Program-made: the position numbers and the translations under genes
NCBI GenBank assembly: GCA_038209365.1
Contig: JBBQXS010000012.1
Coordinates: 1 to 64,000, forward strand
DNA length: 64,000 bases
From: DASQHW01 sp038209365
GTDB lineage: Bacteria > Actinomycetota > Acidimicrobiia > IMCC26256 > PALSA-610
Direction: 5' to 3'
Shown: piece after piece, positions 33,466 through 41,470 of the stretch
Layout: every line of letters begins with the position of its first letter
How positions within the stretch are numbered: the first letter of the stretch is position 1
The notes under the pieces: generated by a model
The model's database searches: none
Seen by the model: the letters and a program-made list of their open reading frames with translations, nothing else
Told to the model about the DNA's origin: nothing

Positions 33466-35151
33466 GGACGACGAGCGCAGCACGACGCCAGGCCGGGCGC
33501 CGGTGTCGACGCCTTCGCGCAGCAGGACCTCGCCGTTGACGATGACCGCGCGGTAGCCGGTGGCGTCGACGACGTACCGGCCGCTGCCTGCCGGGAAGTC
33601 CCGGACGTACCGAGGAGTTTCGGAGGCGCCGAGCTGCGAGCGGTCTATGCACAGCACGTCGGCGGCGGCGCCGGGCACGAGCGCGCCCCGGCCGTCGAGC
33701 CCGTATGCGCGAGCGGGAATCGACGTGAGACGTGCGACGGCCTGCTCGATCGTGAGGACGTCGGGCACCCATTCCGCGAGCAATCGCGTGCTGTAGTCGG
33801 CGCCGCAGAACGACAGGAGGTGCGCGCCGCCATCGGAGCTGCCGGGCATGGTGAAGGGTGAGCGAATGCATGCCTCGGTGACCGCGCGTTGACGGCGATT
33901 CGGCGGTGCGGCGAGCACGAACTGCGTGCGCAGGTCTTCGGCGATCGAGAGGTCGAGGAACACGTCGAGGGGATCCTTTCCCTGGTCCTCGGCGATGTCC
34001 CACACGCTGCGTCCGACGAGCGAGTCGTGCTCGGCGCGCTCTACGGTCTCGACGCTCACCACCTGCCAGACGAACACGAAGGCGCGACCGCTGGGATCGG
34101 CGATCTCCTTGCGCATCTGGTCGCGCCGCGCAGGATCGCGCAGTCGCTCGGATCGCTGCGGCTCGCGCAGGGTCAGCGTGTCCCGGAACGACGGCATCTC
34201 GTCGAAGAGGAAGGTGGAGCCGAGGGCGAAGTGCGCGCCTTGCCGGTTCGTCGCGAACATCGGGTGGATCTCGAGACCCTCGTCGTGCGCAGCCTGCGCG
34301 AACTCGAGGCTTCGCGACCATCCCTCGGGAGCATGAGGGAGCAGCGTGAGCGTGTTGAGGTGGACCGGACGGCCCGAGACGTCCGCCATCCTGCGCATCA
34401 GCTCGCGGTCGGCGTCGTCGTAGCCGTTCAGGAACGTGCGCGGGATGAACTCGATGCACCCCTTGCCGACGTCGCCGAGCACGGAGGCCAGCGCGACGAG
34501 CTCCTCCGGTGCGGCGTGGTTGCTGGGCACCCCCCGGCCGTCGTGGGCGACATGGATGTCGAGCTGACTCGACGTGAAGCCGATCGCGCCGTCGTCGAAC
34601 GCGGCGCGCACGAGCACACGCATCTGCGCGATCTCGTCGTCGGTCGCCGCGCGTTCGGACGCCTCGTCGCCCATCACCATTCGGCGCACGGCGCAGTGCC
34701 CCACGTTCGCGCCCATGTTCACGCCGAGGCGACCGTCGAACCCGGCGAGGAAGTCTGCGAGCGAACCGCCGCGGAAGGTCACGCCCGCCGCGAGCGCGTC
34801 GGCACTCATGCCCTCGACGCGGGACAGCATCAGCAACAGCCATTCGAGGTCGCCGGGGGTGCTCGGCGCGAGCGTGAAGCCGCAGTTGCCGGTCATCAAC
34901 GTCGTCACGCCGTGCCAGGACGCCGGCGACGCGGTGGGATCCCAGTGGAGTTGTGCGTCGTAGTGCGTGTGGATGTCGACGAAGCCCGGCGTCACGAGCA
35001 AGCCGTCCGCGTCGATCGTTTCGCGCGCGTCGCTCGAGTCGAGGCGGCCGACGTCGACGATCCGTCCGTGGTCGATCGCGACGTCGGCAGTGCGCGCCGG
35101 CGCGCCCGTTCCGTCGACCACCGTCCCGCCGCGGATCAGGAGCTGGGTCAT
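33463..35151 (-). CDS. N-acyl-D-amino-acid deacylase-like amidohydrolase
   Basis: 562 residues. Start 'LLIRGGTVVDGTGAPARTADVAI' and metal motif 'VTPGFVDIHTHYDAQLHWD' are typical of the D-aminoacylase/amidohydrolase-3 family; later 'SSDGGAHL' and the C-terminal composite beta domain with 'GRGALVPGAAADVL' agree. It should cleave an N-acyl or cyclic amide bond. It lies between two amidohydrolase-2 genes in one operon (13-bp gap upstream). Confidence 0.84.
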   Translation of the reverse strand: MTQLLIRGGTVVDGTGAPARTADVAIDHGRIVDVGRLDSSDARETIDADGLLVTPGFVDIHTHYDAQLHWDPTASPASWHGVTTLMTGNCGFTLAPSTPGDLEWLLLMLSRVEGMSADALAAGVTFRGGSLADFLAGFDGRLGVNMGANVGHCAVRRMVMGDEASERAATDDEIAQMRVLVRAAFDDGAIGFTSSQLDIHVAHDGRGVPSNHAAPEELVALASVLGDVGKGCIEFIPRTFLNGYDDADRELMRRMADVSGRPVHLNTLTLLPHAPEGWSRSLEFAQAAHDEGLEIHPMFATNRQGAHFALGSTFLFDEMPSFRDTLTLREPQRSERLRDPARRDQMRKEIADPSGRAFVFVWQVVSVETVERAEHDSLVGRSVWDIAEDQGKDPLDVFLDLSIAEDLRTQFVLAAPPNRRQRAVTEACIRSPFTMPGSSDGGAHLLSFCGADYSTRLLAEWVPDVLTIEQAVARLTSIPARAYGLDGRGALVPGAAADVLCIDRSQLGASETPRYVRDFPAGSGRYVVDATGYRAVIVNGEVLLREGVDTGARPGVVLRSSS

Positions 35152-35164
35152 GTCTCCGCCGTGC

Positions 35165-36298
35165 TCACAGCGAGTACATCGCTTGCGCGTTCAGCCCGAA
35201 GAGCCGCGCCCGCGCGTCGGGGTCCATACCGTCGGTGCATTCGCGGAGCTCGTCCACGACGCCGGGATACTTCGCGTCGCTGTGCGGGAAGTCGGAGGCC
35301 CACACGAGGCGGTCCTTGCCGACGAGCGGCCACAACACCGGCGCGGTCGTCTCGCCGGGGTCGAAGCTGATCCAGCATTGCCGCTGGAAGTACTCCTTCG
35401 GCGTCAACGAGAGCGGGGGAGTGGCCCATCCATAGCTCTCGAGGAATTCGCCGAGGCGGTCGAACCAGTGCGCGATCCAGCCGCCCCCGCACTCGAGCAC
35501 GATGACCTCGAGCTCCGGGAACTGTTCGAGCACGCCGCCGTACACGAGGTTCGAGAGCGTCATCTGCTGATCGAACAGCAGGATCAGCGCATGGTGCGTG
35601 CCGGGTGCCATCAGGCCGCCGAGCGCACGCGACGCGCCCGGCATGTCGGCGAGCCCGGCCGGATGGAACGCGATGGGCAACCCGGTCTCGGCGAGTGCTT
35701 CCCATACCGGCGTATAGGAACGGTGGTGCAACGGCCGGTCGTTGTACGCGTTGGGACGCGCGAAGCCGGCCTTCAACCCCATCGGCGCGATGCGCCGTGC
35801 CTCGTCCGCCGCGCGGGCGGGATCCTGCATCGGCAGCGCGCCGACGCCGATGATGCGATCGGGCGCCTCCGCGCACCACTGCGCGATCCAGTCGTTGTAG
35901 ACCTTGCACGACTCGACCGCCAGGTCGCGGTCCTGGATGGCACCCAGCTTCAACCCGAGCCCGGGATACATCACCGAGACGTCGATGCCCTCCGCGTCCA
36001 GCACCTTGACCCGCTCGCGCGCGTCGAAGCCGGCGGGATTGAGGTCCTCGTAGTGACGGCCCCGGCCGAACTCGTCGAACGACTCACCGGCGTTCCCGAG
36101 ACCGACAAGCCCCCGGTCGGTCGCCATGCGGTCCTCGACCCAGCATTCGTCGTAGCCGGTCGACTCGTTCCAGCGCAGCCGGATGCCGCGATCACGCAAT
36201 CCCTTGGGGAGGTTGCGCTCCCACAAGTCGGGCGGCTCACACAGGTGACCATCGGCATCCACGACCAACACGTCATCGGGCAGCACGTCATCGGGCAT
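35165..36298 (-). CDS. Amidohydrolase-2 family metal-dependent hydrolase
   Basis: 377 residues. 'VVDADGHLCEPPDLW', 'IAFHPAGLADMPG', 'LECGGGWIAHWFDRL' and 'WASDFPHSDAKYPG' show the TIM-barrel metal site. It is more distant from the other two amidohydrolases of the region. GAGGAG lies 8 nt before ATG 36298; the first 11 bases overlap the DUF4037 gene. The N-terminus MPDDVLPDDVL comes from a 15-bp tandem duplication. Confidence 0.82.
   Translation of the reverse strand: MPDDVLPDDVLVVDADGHLCEPPDLWERNLPKGLRDRGIRLRWNESTGYDECWVEDRMATDRGLVGLGNAGESFDEFGRGRHYEDLNPAGFDARERVKVLDAEGIDVSVMYPGLGLKLGAIQDRDLAVESCKVYNDWIAQWCAEAPDRIIGVGALPMQDPARAADEARRIAPMGLKAGFARPNAYNDRPLHHRSYTPVWEALAETGLPIAFHPAGLADMPGASRALGGLMAPGTHHALILLFDQQMTLSNLVYGGVLEQFPELEVIVLECGGGWIAHWFDRLGEFLESYGWATPPLSLTPKEYFQRQCWISFDPGETTAPVLWPLVGKDRLVWASDFPHSDAKYPGVVDELRECTDGMDPDARARLFGLNAQAMYSL
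36269..36298. repeat. 15-bp tandem duplication at a start codon
   Basis: CACGTCATCGGGCAG followed by CACGTCATCGGGCAT, differing only in the last base. On the minus strand it encodes the first ten residues of the amidohydrolase. Confidence 0.75.
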
Positions 36299-37331
36299 GT
36301 TTCCGCTCCTCGTAGACCGCGCGCAGACGGGCGGCGTGGTGAGCGTACGAGAGCACGTCGGTGCTGTCGACGAACTGATCGATCGACCCGACGCGGGGGA
36401 GTGCGCGCAGCCTCTCGTCCCCGACCGCCGAGAGGCACGCCCCGACGAAGCGCTCGGAATCCAGGACGAGGAACGGACGGTTGTGAAACGGCCGCACCGT
36501 CGGATCGCCGATAGGCGGGAGTCCGCTCTTGTTGTGCACGCGCGCGACGGTCTCGTATGCGCGCGTCAACGCCTTCTCGCGGGCCGGGAAGTCGGTGGCC
36601 GCGATCGCGTCGTTGAGGTGCGGCAGCATTTCATCGGCGCCGGGCAGTTGCCGGTAGGCGGTGCCGAACCACTTGGAGTACGGCCAGTATTCGCGCGCGT
36701 AGAGAAGGTGCAGCCGCATGACTTCCCTCGCCTGACGGGCAGCCAGCACGCGGGAGCCGAGCTCGTCGCCGACTTCCGCGTTGCGGCCGACGAACGGCTC
36801 TTCCTGCGAGATGCGTTGCCATTGACACGCGAGCATCCAGGCCCACACGTCATCGGGGAAGTATGTGAGCTGTTCGCGCACGGGTGCGAGCGCGACAAGC
36901 CCGTCGTGGTACACCCCGCCGCGCACGACTTCGAGCAACTTCTCTTGCGGCGTGACCAGCCAGTCGGTCGGAGTCATGCCCTCGCTCGCGTCGTGTCCGA
37001 GTTGGAGGCGCAGCCACTCGCCGAGCGTGGAGACCTCCACGTGATGCCGCACCGGCCAGTCGTCCCACCCGTATCGCACAGGCAGCCCGGCGAACGACTC
37101 CGGCAGTCCGGCATTCACCGCCGTACGCACGGCGTCGACGTCGCGCGGCTCGACGAAGACCTTGCACCGCGGGCCCCAACCGTGATCCGTCGACCGTTCC
37201 GTGTCATAGCCGAGCACGTCCGAGCCCCATCCGAGCAGCGCCGCGCTGTGCACCCACGGCGCCATGATCGGACCGACGACGTCGTCGTAGAACCGCCGAT
37301 TCAGCTCGATCCCAGGAACAAAGTCGGCCAC
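36288..37331 (-). CDS. DUF4037 protein (nucleotidyltransferase-like)
   Basis: 347 residues from GTG 37331. 'FVPGIELNRRFYDDVVGPIM', then 'LLGWGSDVLGYDTERSTDHGWGPR', the signature of DUF4037, which resembles nucleotidyltransferase cores with the G-S-D pattern. A TTG at 37394 would add residues but lies inside a long palindrome, so GTG fits better. First gene of the operon leading to the amidohydrolases. Substrate unknown. Confidence 0.78.
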   Translation of the reverse strand: MADFVPGIELNRRFYDDVVGPIMAPWVHSAALLGWGSDVLGYDTERSTDHGWGPRCKVFVEPRDVDAVRTAVNAGLPESFAGLPVRYGWDDWPVRHHVEVSTLGEWLRLQLGHDASEGMTPTDWLVTPQEKLLEVVRGGVYHDGLVALAPVREQLTYFPDDVWAWMLACQWQRISQEEPFVGRNAEVGDELGSRVLAARQAREVMRLHLLYAREYWPYSKWFGTAYRQLPGADEMLPHLNDAIAATDFPAREKALTRAYETVARVHNKSGLPPIGDPTVRPFHNRPFLVLDSERFVGACLSAVGDERLRALPRVGSIDQFVDSTDVLSYAHHAARLRAVYEERKHAR

Positions 37332-37347
37332 GACCCGAGAGTCTGCA

Positions 37348-37400
37348 GGGTTCTTGCGACGCGCGGCGACAAAAAGCGTCGTCAACTGTCGCAAGAACCC
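37348..37400. repeat. Long palindrome between divergent genes
   Basis: Perfect 13-bp arms GGGTTCTTGCGAC (37348-37360) and GTCGCAAGAACCC (37388-37400) around a 27-nt spacer, in which GACGC/GCGTC can form an inner stem. It lies between DUF4037 (start 37331) and the thiolase (start 37422), next to the thiolase -10 box. It may be an operator or a transcribed hairpin. Same core and spacer length as the palindrome at 11655-11701. Confidence 0.7.
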
Positions 37401-37407
37401 GTTGCGC

Positions 37408-37413
37408 TAGCTT
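37408..37413 (+). promoter_or_regulatory. -10 box of the thiolase-DUF35 operon (leaderless)
   Basis: TAGCTT ends 8 nt before ATG 37422, without a ribosome binding site. Confidence 0.5.
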
Positions 37414-37421
37414 CCCGGGCC

Positions 37422-38594
37422 ATGCAGCGACGGGTGTGTGTCGTGGGGGTGGGCCTTTCCGATGGGCCGAAGACGCCCGAGATGAGCGCCACGATGCTCG
37501 AAGCGCAGTCGTTCCGACGGGCGCTCGACGATGCCGGATGCGAGAAGCGCGACATCGACGGGCTTGCAAGCGCCGGGTACGGCGGCATGCACGAGGTGAT
37601 GCTCGCCGAGTACCTCGGGCTCACCCCGCGATGGATGGAGTCGACGAGCGTCGGCGGTTCGAGCTTCGAGTTCCACACGATGCACGCGTATCGCGCCATC
37701 CAGAACGGCGACGTCGACACGGTCGCGATCGTGTACGGCAACAACCAGCTGTCGGCGTCGGGCCGCACGCTGGGCACGGGTGGCGGGGGAGGCGGCCGGG
37801 GCGGCATGGCGATGCCGTTGCCGATGGCCTACGAGTTCCCGACCGGACTCACCCTCGTCGGCGCCTACGCAATGGCGGCGCAACGGCACATGCATGAGTA
37901 CGGCACCTCACCGGAGCAACTCGCGTCGATTGCCGTGCAGACACGCGAGCACGCAACCCGCAATCCCCGGGCGATGTATCGAGATCCGATCACCGTCGAC
38001 GATGTACTCGGGTCGAAGCTCGTCGCCGACCCGCTGCACAAGCTCGATTGCTGCGTCATCTCCGACGGCGGCTGCTGCGTCATCCTCACCACCGAGGAGC
38101 GGGCACGGGACATGGCGCGCAAACCGGTGTACGTGCGTGGCGCCGCCGGCGGCAGCACGCACCACTCGATCACCGCCATGACCGACATGACGCGCACCGC
38201 GGCCGCGACCAGCGGACCGAAGGCATTTGCAGAAGCAGGCATCACCCCCGCCGACGTCGACATGTTCGCGATGTACGACTCGTTCACGTACACCGTCCTC
38301 GTGGTGCTCGAGGATCTGGGGTTCGCGCCGAAGGGCGACGGCGGCGCGTTCGTCACGGACAACGGCGGCAACCTTCGTCTCGGCGGGGCGCTGCCGACGA
38401 ACACCGACGGCGGCGGGCTCTCCTGCACGCATCCCGGCATGCGCGGGCTGTTCTTGTTGTGCGAGGCCACCCGCCAGCTTCGCGGCGAGGCGGGCGACAG
38501 TCAGGTTGCCGGCGCCGAGATCGCCGTCGCGCACGGCAGTGGCGGCTGGCTGTCGACGCAGGGAACCGTGGTGCTCGGCACCGAGGCGGCGTAA
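37422..38594 (+). CDS. Thiolase-fold protein without the nucleophilic Cys (Ltp2-like)
   Basis: 390 residues, SCP2-thiolase/lipid-transfer type. The position of the thiolase Cys reads 'STSVGGSSFEFHTMHAY', with Ser instead. 'MYDSFTYTVLVVLEDLGF', 'LSCTHPGMRG' and 'AHGSGGW' remain. Proteins like this, for example steroid Ltp2, act as retro-aldolases with a DUF35 partner, and such a partner gene follows directly. It should cleave a beta-hydroxyacyl-CoA side chain. Clear family; exact reaction inferred. Confidence 0.85.
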   Translation: MQRRVCVVGVGLSDGPKTPEMSATMLEAQSFRRALDDAGCEKRDIDGLASAGYGGMHEVMLAEYLGLTPRWMESTSVGGSSFEFHTMHAYRAIQNGDVDTVAIVYGNNQLSASGRTLGTGGGGGGRGGMAMPLPMAYEFPTGLTLVGAYAMAAQRHMHEYGTSPEQLASIAVQTREHATRNPRAMYRDPITVDDVLGSKLVADPLHKLDCCVISDGGCCVILTTEERARDMARKPVYVRGAAGGSTHHSITAMTDMTRTAAATSGPKAFAEAGITPADVDMFAMYDSFTYTVLVVLEDLGFAPKGDGGAFVTDNGGNLRLGGALPTNTDGGGLSCTHPGMRGLFLLCEATRQLRGEAGDSQVAGAEIAVAHGSGGWLSTQGTVVLGTEAA

Positions 38595-39055
38595 TGGCGC
38601 GGTCGGCCGAGCCCAGCGCCGGCGAGCCGGGGCCCGGGTGGAGCGAGACGCCGAAATGGTTGGCGCCGCGACCCACGCCCGAGGACAGCGAGTACTGGGA
38701 GGGCGCGCGCCGCGGGGAGCTGCGCATCCAGCACTGCACAACCTGTGGCATGTACCAGCACTACGCCCGCATGTTGTGCAGCCACTGCGGTGCCCAGACG
38801 CTCGAGTGGGTGACGGCGTCGGGCGCCGGCACCGTGTACTCGTTCACCGTCGTGCGCCAGAACGGCGTACCGCCGTTCAACGAGCGAGTGCCGTTCGTGG
38901 TCGCGTGCGTCGATCTCGACGAGCCCGGCGCGCGAATGATCGCGGCGATGCCGGATTGTGCGCCCGCGGACGCGCGGATCGACATGCGGGTGCGCGCCAC
39001 GTTCCGGCCCGCGACCGACGAGTACGGCTTCGTCGACTTCGCGCCCGCCGGGTAG
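38594..39055 (+). CDS. DUF35 OB-fold protein with zinc ribbon
   Basis: 153 residues. Zinc ribbon 'HCTTCGMYQHYARMLCSHCG' (C-x2-C, then C-x2-C) is followed by an OB-fold ('GAGTVYSFTVVRQ', 'VPFVVACVDLDE'). DUF35 proteins bind CoA esters and act with thiolase-like partners. TAATG overlap couples it to the thiolase gene upstream. Together they should form one enzyme complex. A TetR gene converges from downstream. Confidence 0.88.
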   Translation: MARSAEPSAGEPGPGWSETPKWLAPRPTPEDSEYWEGARRGELRIQHCTTCGMYQHYARMLCSHCGAQTLEWVTASGAGTVYSFTVVRQNGVPPFNERVPFVVACVDLDEPGARMIAAMPDCAPADARIDMRVRATFRPATDEYGFVDFAPAG

Positions 39056-39064
39056 GACCGCAGG

Positions 39065-39664
39065 TCAGGACGTCGTCGCGGCGGCGACCGCACCCGGCGT
39101 CACGATCGACACCGCGAGCTTGGCGAGCACGGCCTCGACCTGGTCGGCATTCCGGGGCGCGCGCCGCAGTCGCTCGTAGGTCGAGTAGGACGTGAGCGCC
39201 GCGAGCGCATCGACGGCCTCGTCGGTCGACCAGTGCGAGCGGAGCTGGCCGCCGGACGCGAGCGCCTCGACGAGACGGCGCAGCTGCTTCTCGTCGACGC
39301 CGTCGCTCGCGTGGTCGGTGCCCGTGAGCGCGTTCAAGGTGCGCAAGCCGCGCATCCGCTCGTCGTGCTCGGCCCAGTGCCGGCACACGTCGCCGAGCAT
39401 GTCCCGCAGCGCGAGCAGCGGATCCGCCATGCCCGTGCGCTGCTCATCGAGCACGATCGTGCGCGAGATCGAGGAGGCGAGCTCGTCGAGCACCGCGCGT
39501 TTCGACCGGAAATGCTCATAGACCGTGGCGCGCGCGACGCCTGCTTCCTTCGCCAGGACGTCCATGCTGAAGCCGTTCGGTCCGCGCTCTCGAGTGAGAC
39601 GCCCCGCCGCCTCGACGATGCGCGCCCGGGTCGCTCGGACCAGCTCCCGACGCGTGGGACTCAT
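39065..39664 (-). CDS. TetR-family transcriptional regulator
   Basis: 199 residues. N-terminal HTH 'IVEAAGRLTRERGPNGFSMD' followed by 'LAKEAGVARATVYEHFRSKR' is typical TetR. The ligand domain has no recognised features. GGGAG precedes ATG 39664. A tandem AT-rich palindromic repeat in its upstream region (39730-39766) is a likely operator, so the gene is probably self-regulated. It converges on the DUF35 gene (9-bp gap) and may control the thiolase operon. Confidence 0.87.
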   Translation of the reverse strand: MSPTRRELVRATRARIVEAAGRLTRERGPNGFSMDVLAKEAGVARATVYEHFRSKRAVLDELASSISRTIVLDEQRTGMADPLLALRDMLGDVCRHWAEHDERMRGLRTLNALTGTDHASDGVDEKQLRRLVEALASGGQLRSHWSTDEAVDALAALTSYSTYERLRRAPRNADQVEAVLAKLAVSIVTPGAVAAATTS

Positions 39665-39729
39665 ATGACGATCTCCCAACCCAGTGGTCGCACGCTCTCG
39701 GTACGCATTCGATCTTTTCCTGAACGGGG

Positions 39730-39766
39730 CCAAATATGCAGCATTTGCCAAATATGCAGAATTTGG
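39730..39766. promoter_or_regulatory. Tandem palindromic operator candidate for TetR
   Basis: Two adjacent near-identical units, CCAAATATGCAGCATTTG (39730-39747) and CCAAATATGCAGAATTTGG (39748-39766), each with CAAAT/ATTTG arms. They are unusually AT-rich for this genome and lie 65-100 bp upstream of the TetR start. The remainder of 39665-39795 shows nothing else. Confidence 0.6.
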
Positions 39767-39795
39767 TTGTCGCTCATTGTGGCACGGCCAATCGT

Positions 39796-41358
39796 TCAAA
39801 GGTCGGACGTGGTTCGGAGCGCAGTCACGACGACTTCGAGCTCCCGTGCGTACACCTTTTCGAACAGTTCGCGGCGCCTGCGAGCCCCCCACAGCTCGAG
39901 CTCCGCGTCATCAAGTGCGGTGACACGCAGCATCACGAGGTCCGTACCCAAATCGACGCGCACGTCCTCCACCACCCCCCGGCGGCTCCGGTCGAGGCCG
40001 TCGGCGATGCGCAGGATCGCCGCGAGCTTGCGGAGGCGGTCTCGATCCGTCGCGTCGAGCGCAGCGAAACGTGATTCCGACGGTTTCGGATCGCCGCGGC
40101 GATGGTGCCGTACGAGCGCCGCGAGGAATGCGACCTCGGCCGGGTCGAAGCCGCGCAGCTCGCCGTGCTCGACGAGGTACGCGGCGTGCCGGTGGTGCCC
40201 CTTGCGCGAGACGTGCTGCCCCACATCGTGCAGCAACGCGGCGAACTCGAGCATCTCGCGGTCGCGATCGCCGAGTCCGTGCACGGGGCCGAGCTGGTCG
40301 AACAGGCGCAGGGCCAGGCGCGCCACCTGGGTGGTGTGCGGCGCATCCGAGCTGCACCGGCGGGCAAGGCCGGCAACCGCGGCGCGACGGAGCGCGCGCG
40401 GATCGTCGCCGAAGTCGGCGGGGTCGTGGGTGCGGACCGCATCGAGCACGATGCCCTCGCGCAATGCCCAGTCGCTGACCGTCAGGCCGTCGAGGCCGAA
40501 GAGGTCGAGGGCCGTGACCAGCAACGTCGACCCGGCGGGCAGCAGCTCGGCGCGGCGTTGCTCCTCGAGCCCGGGCATGCGCCGCCGGTCGGCGCTCTTC
40601 GTCCGCATGATGCGGTCGTGCAGCGCGTCGAGCTCGGCGCGCGTGGCGCGCAGCGCATTCGTGCTCGACGGCAGCTCGTCGTCACCGCGCTCGAGCGCGA
40701 CGGCCATCCGCACGAGGTCGTTCAAGGTGCCGCTCGTGCCGACGGCCATGCGCGGGCCGCGAGCCCGCACGTCATCGACCAACGGTTCGAGTCCGGTGCG
40801 GACTCGTTCCTCCAGCCGCTTGCGGTCGGCCTTGGACGGCGGGTCGTCGCGTACGCAGTCGGCGGTGAGGCGGCCGACGCCGAGCGGGAGGCTCGTTGCC
40901 CATCGCAGGCCCGATGCGTCACCGATCATCACCTCGACGCTGCCGCCACCGACGTCGATGCCGAGCGCGGGCGCGGGCTCGATGACCACGCTGGCGCGTA
41001 CGGCCGCGAAGATGAGCCGGGCCTCTTCGAGGCCGCTGATGACCTCGACGTCGACACCCGTCTCGGCTTCGATGCGATCGACCATTTCACTGCCGTTGGC
41101 CGCCGTCCGGATCGCGCTCGTCGCCTTGGCGATGACTTCGCGTGCACCGAGCGCGTCGGCGAGGCGCACCAGCCGGCGGACCGCCCCGATCGCGCGTTCC
41201 ACCGTTGCGGGCGGGATCCGGCCATGACGCGCCACGTCGTCGCCGAGGCGCAACATCTCCTTCTCACGCGCGACCGCGGTGAAGGTGCCGTCGGCGTGCA
41301 CGTCGGCGACGAGCAGGTGGAACGAGTTCGAGCCGAGATCGAGCGCAGCCATTCTCAC
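39796..41358 (-). CDS. ppx: Exopolyphosphatase/pppGpp phosphohydrolase (Ppx/GppA)
   Basis: 520 residues. ASKHA-type phosphatase start 'MAALDLGSNSFHLLVADV', 'GIDVGGGSVEVMIG' and 'VGTSGTLNDL' are Ppx/GppA motifs; the C-terminal half has an HD-like helical domain ('LLHDVGQHVSRKGHHRHAAY'). It removes phosphate from polyphosphate or pppGpp. GTG 41358 is used because GGGAG is 11 nt upstream; ATG 41352 is possible. Not obviously linked to neighbours. Length is usual for the long form. Confidence 0.88.
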   Translation of the reverse strand: MRMAALDLGSNSFHLLVADVHADGTFTAVAREKEMLRLGDDVARHGRIPPATVERAIGAVRRLVRLADALGAREVIAKATSAIRTAANGSEMVDRIEAETGVDVEVISGLEEARLIFAAVRASVVIEPAPALGIDVGGGSVEVMIGDASGLRWATSLPLGVGRLTADCVRDDPPSKADRKRLEERVRTGLEPLVDDVRARGPRMAVGTSGTLNDLVRMAVALERGDDELPSSTNALRATRAELDALHDRIMRTKSADRRRMPGLEEQRRAELLPAGSTLLVTALDLFGLDGLTVSDWALREGIVLDAVRTHDPADFGDDPRALRRAAVAGLARRCSSDAPHTTQVARLALRLFDQLGPVHGLGDRDREMLEFAALLHDVGQHVSRKGHHRHAAYLVEHGELRGFDPAEVAFLAALVRHHRRGDPKPSESRFAALDATDRDRLRKLAAILRIADGLDRSRRGVVEDVRVDLGTDLVMLRVTALDDAELELWGARRRRELFEKVYARELEVVVTALRTTSDL

Positions 41359-41435
41359 GACGGACCGCTCCCTCGCTGCGCCTTCACCGGCAACGCTTCG
41401 TGCTCACGCCGCATGCCTCATCGACACTAACGGCG

Positions 41436-41441
41436 TAGCCT
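41436..41441 (+). promoter_or_regulatory. -10 box of the aldehyde dehydrogenase gene
   Basis: TAGCCT 29 nt before ATG 41471; the leader carries AAGGAG (41459-41464), the best ribosome binding site in the window. Confidence 0.45.
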
Positions 41442-41470
41442 GCCGCCACCGGCCCATCAAGGAGATCCCA

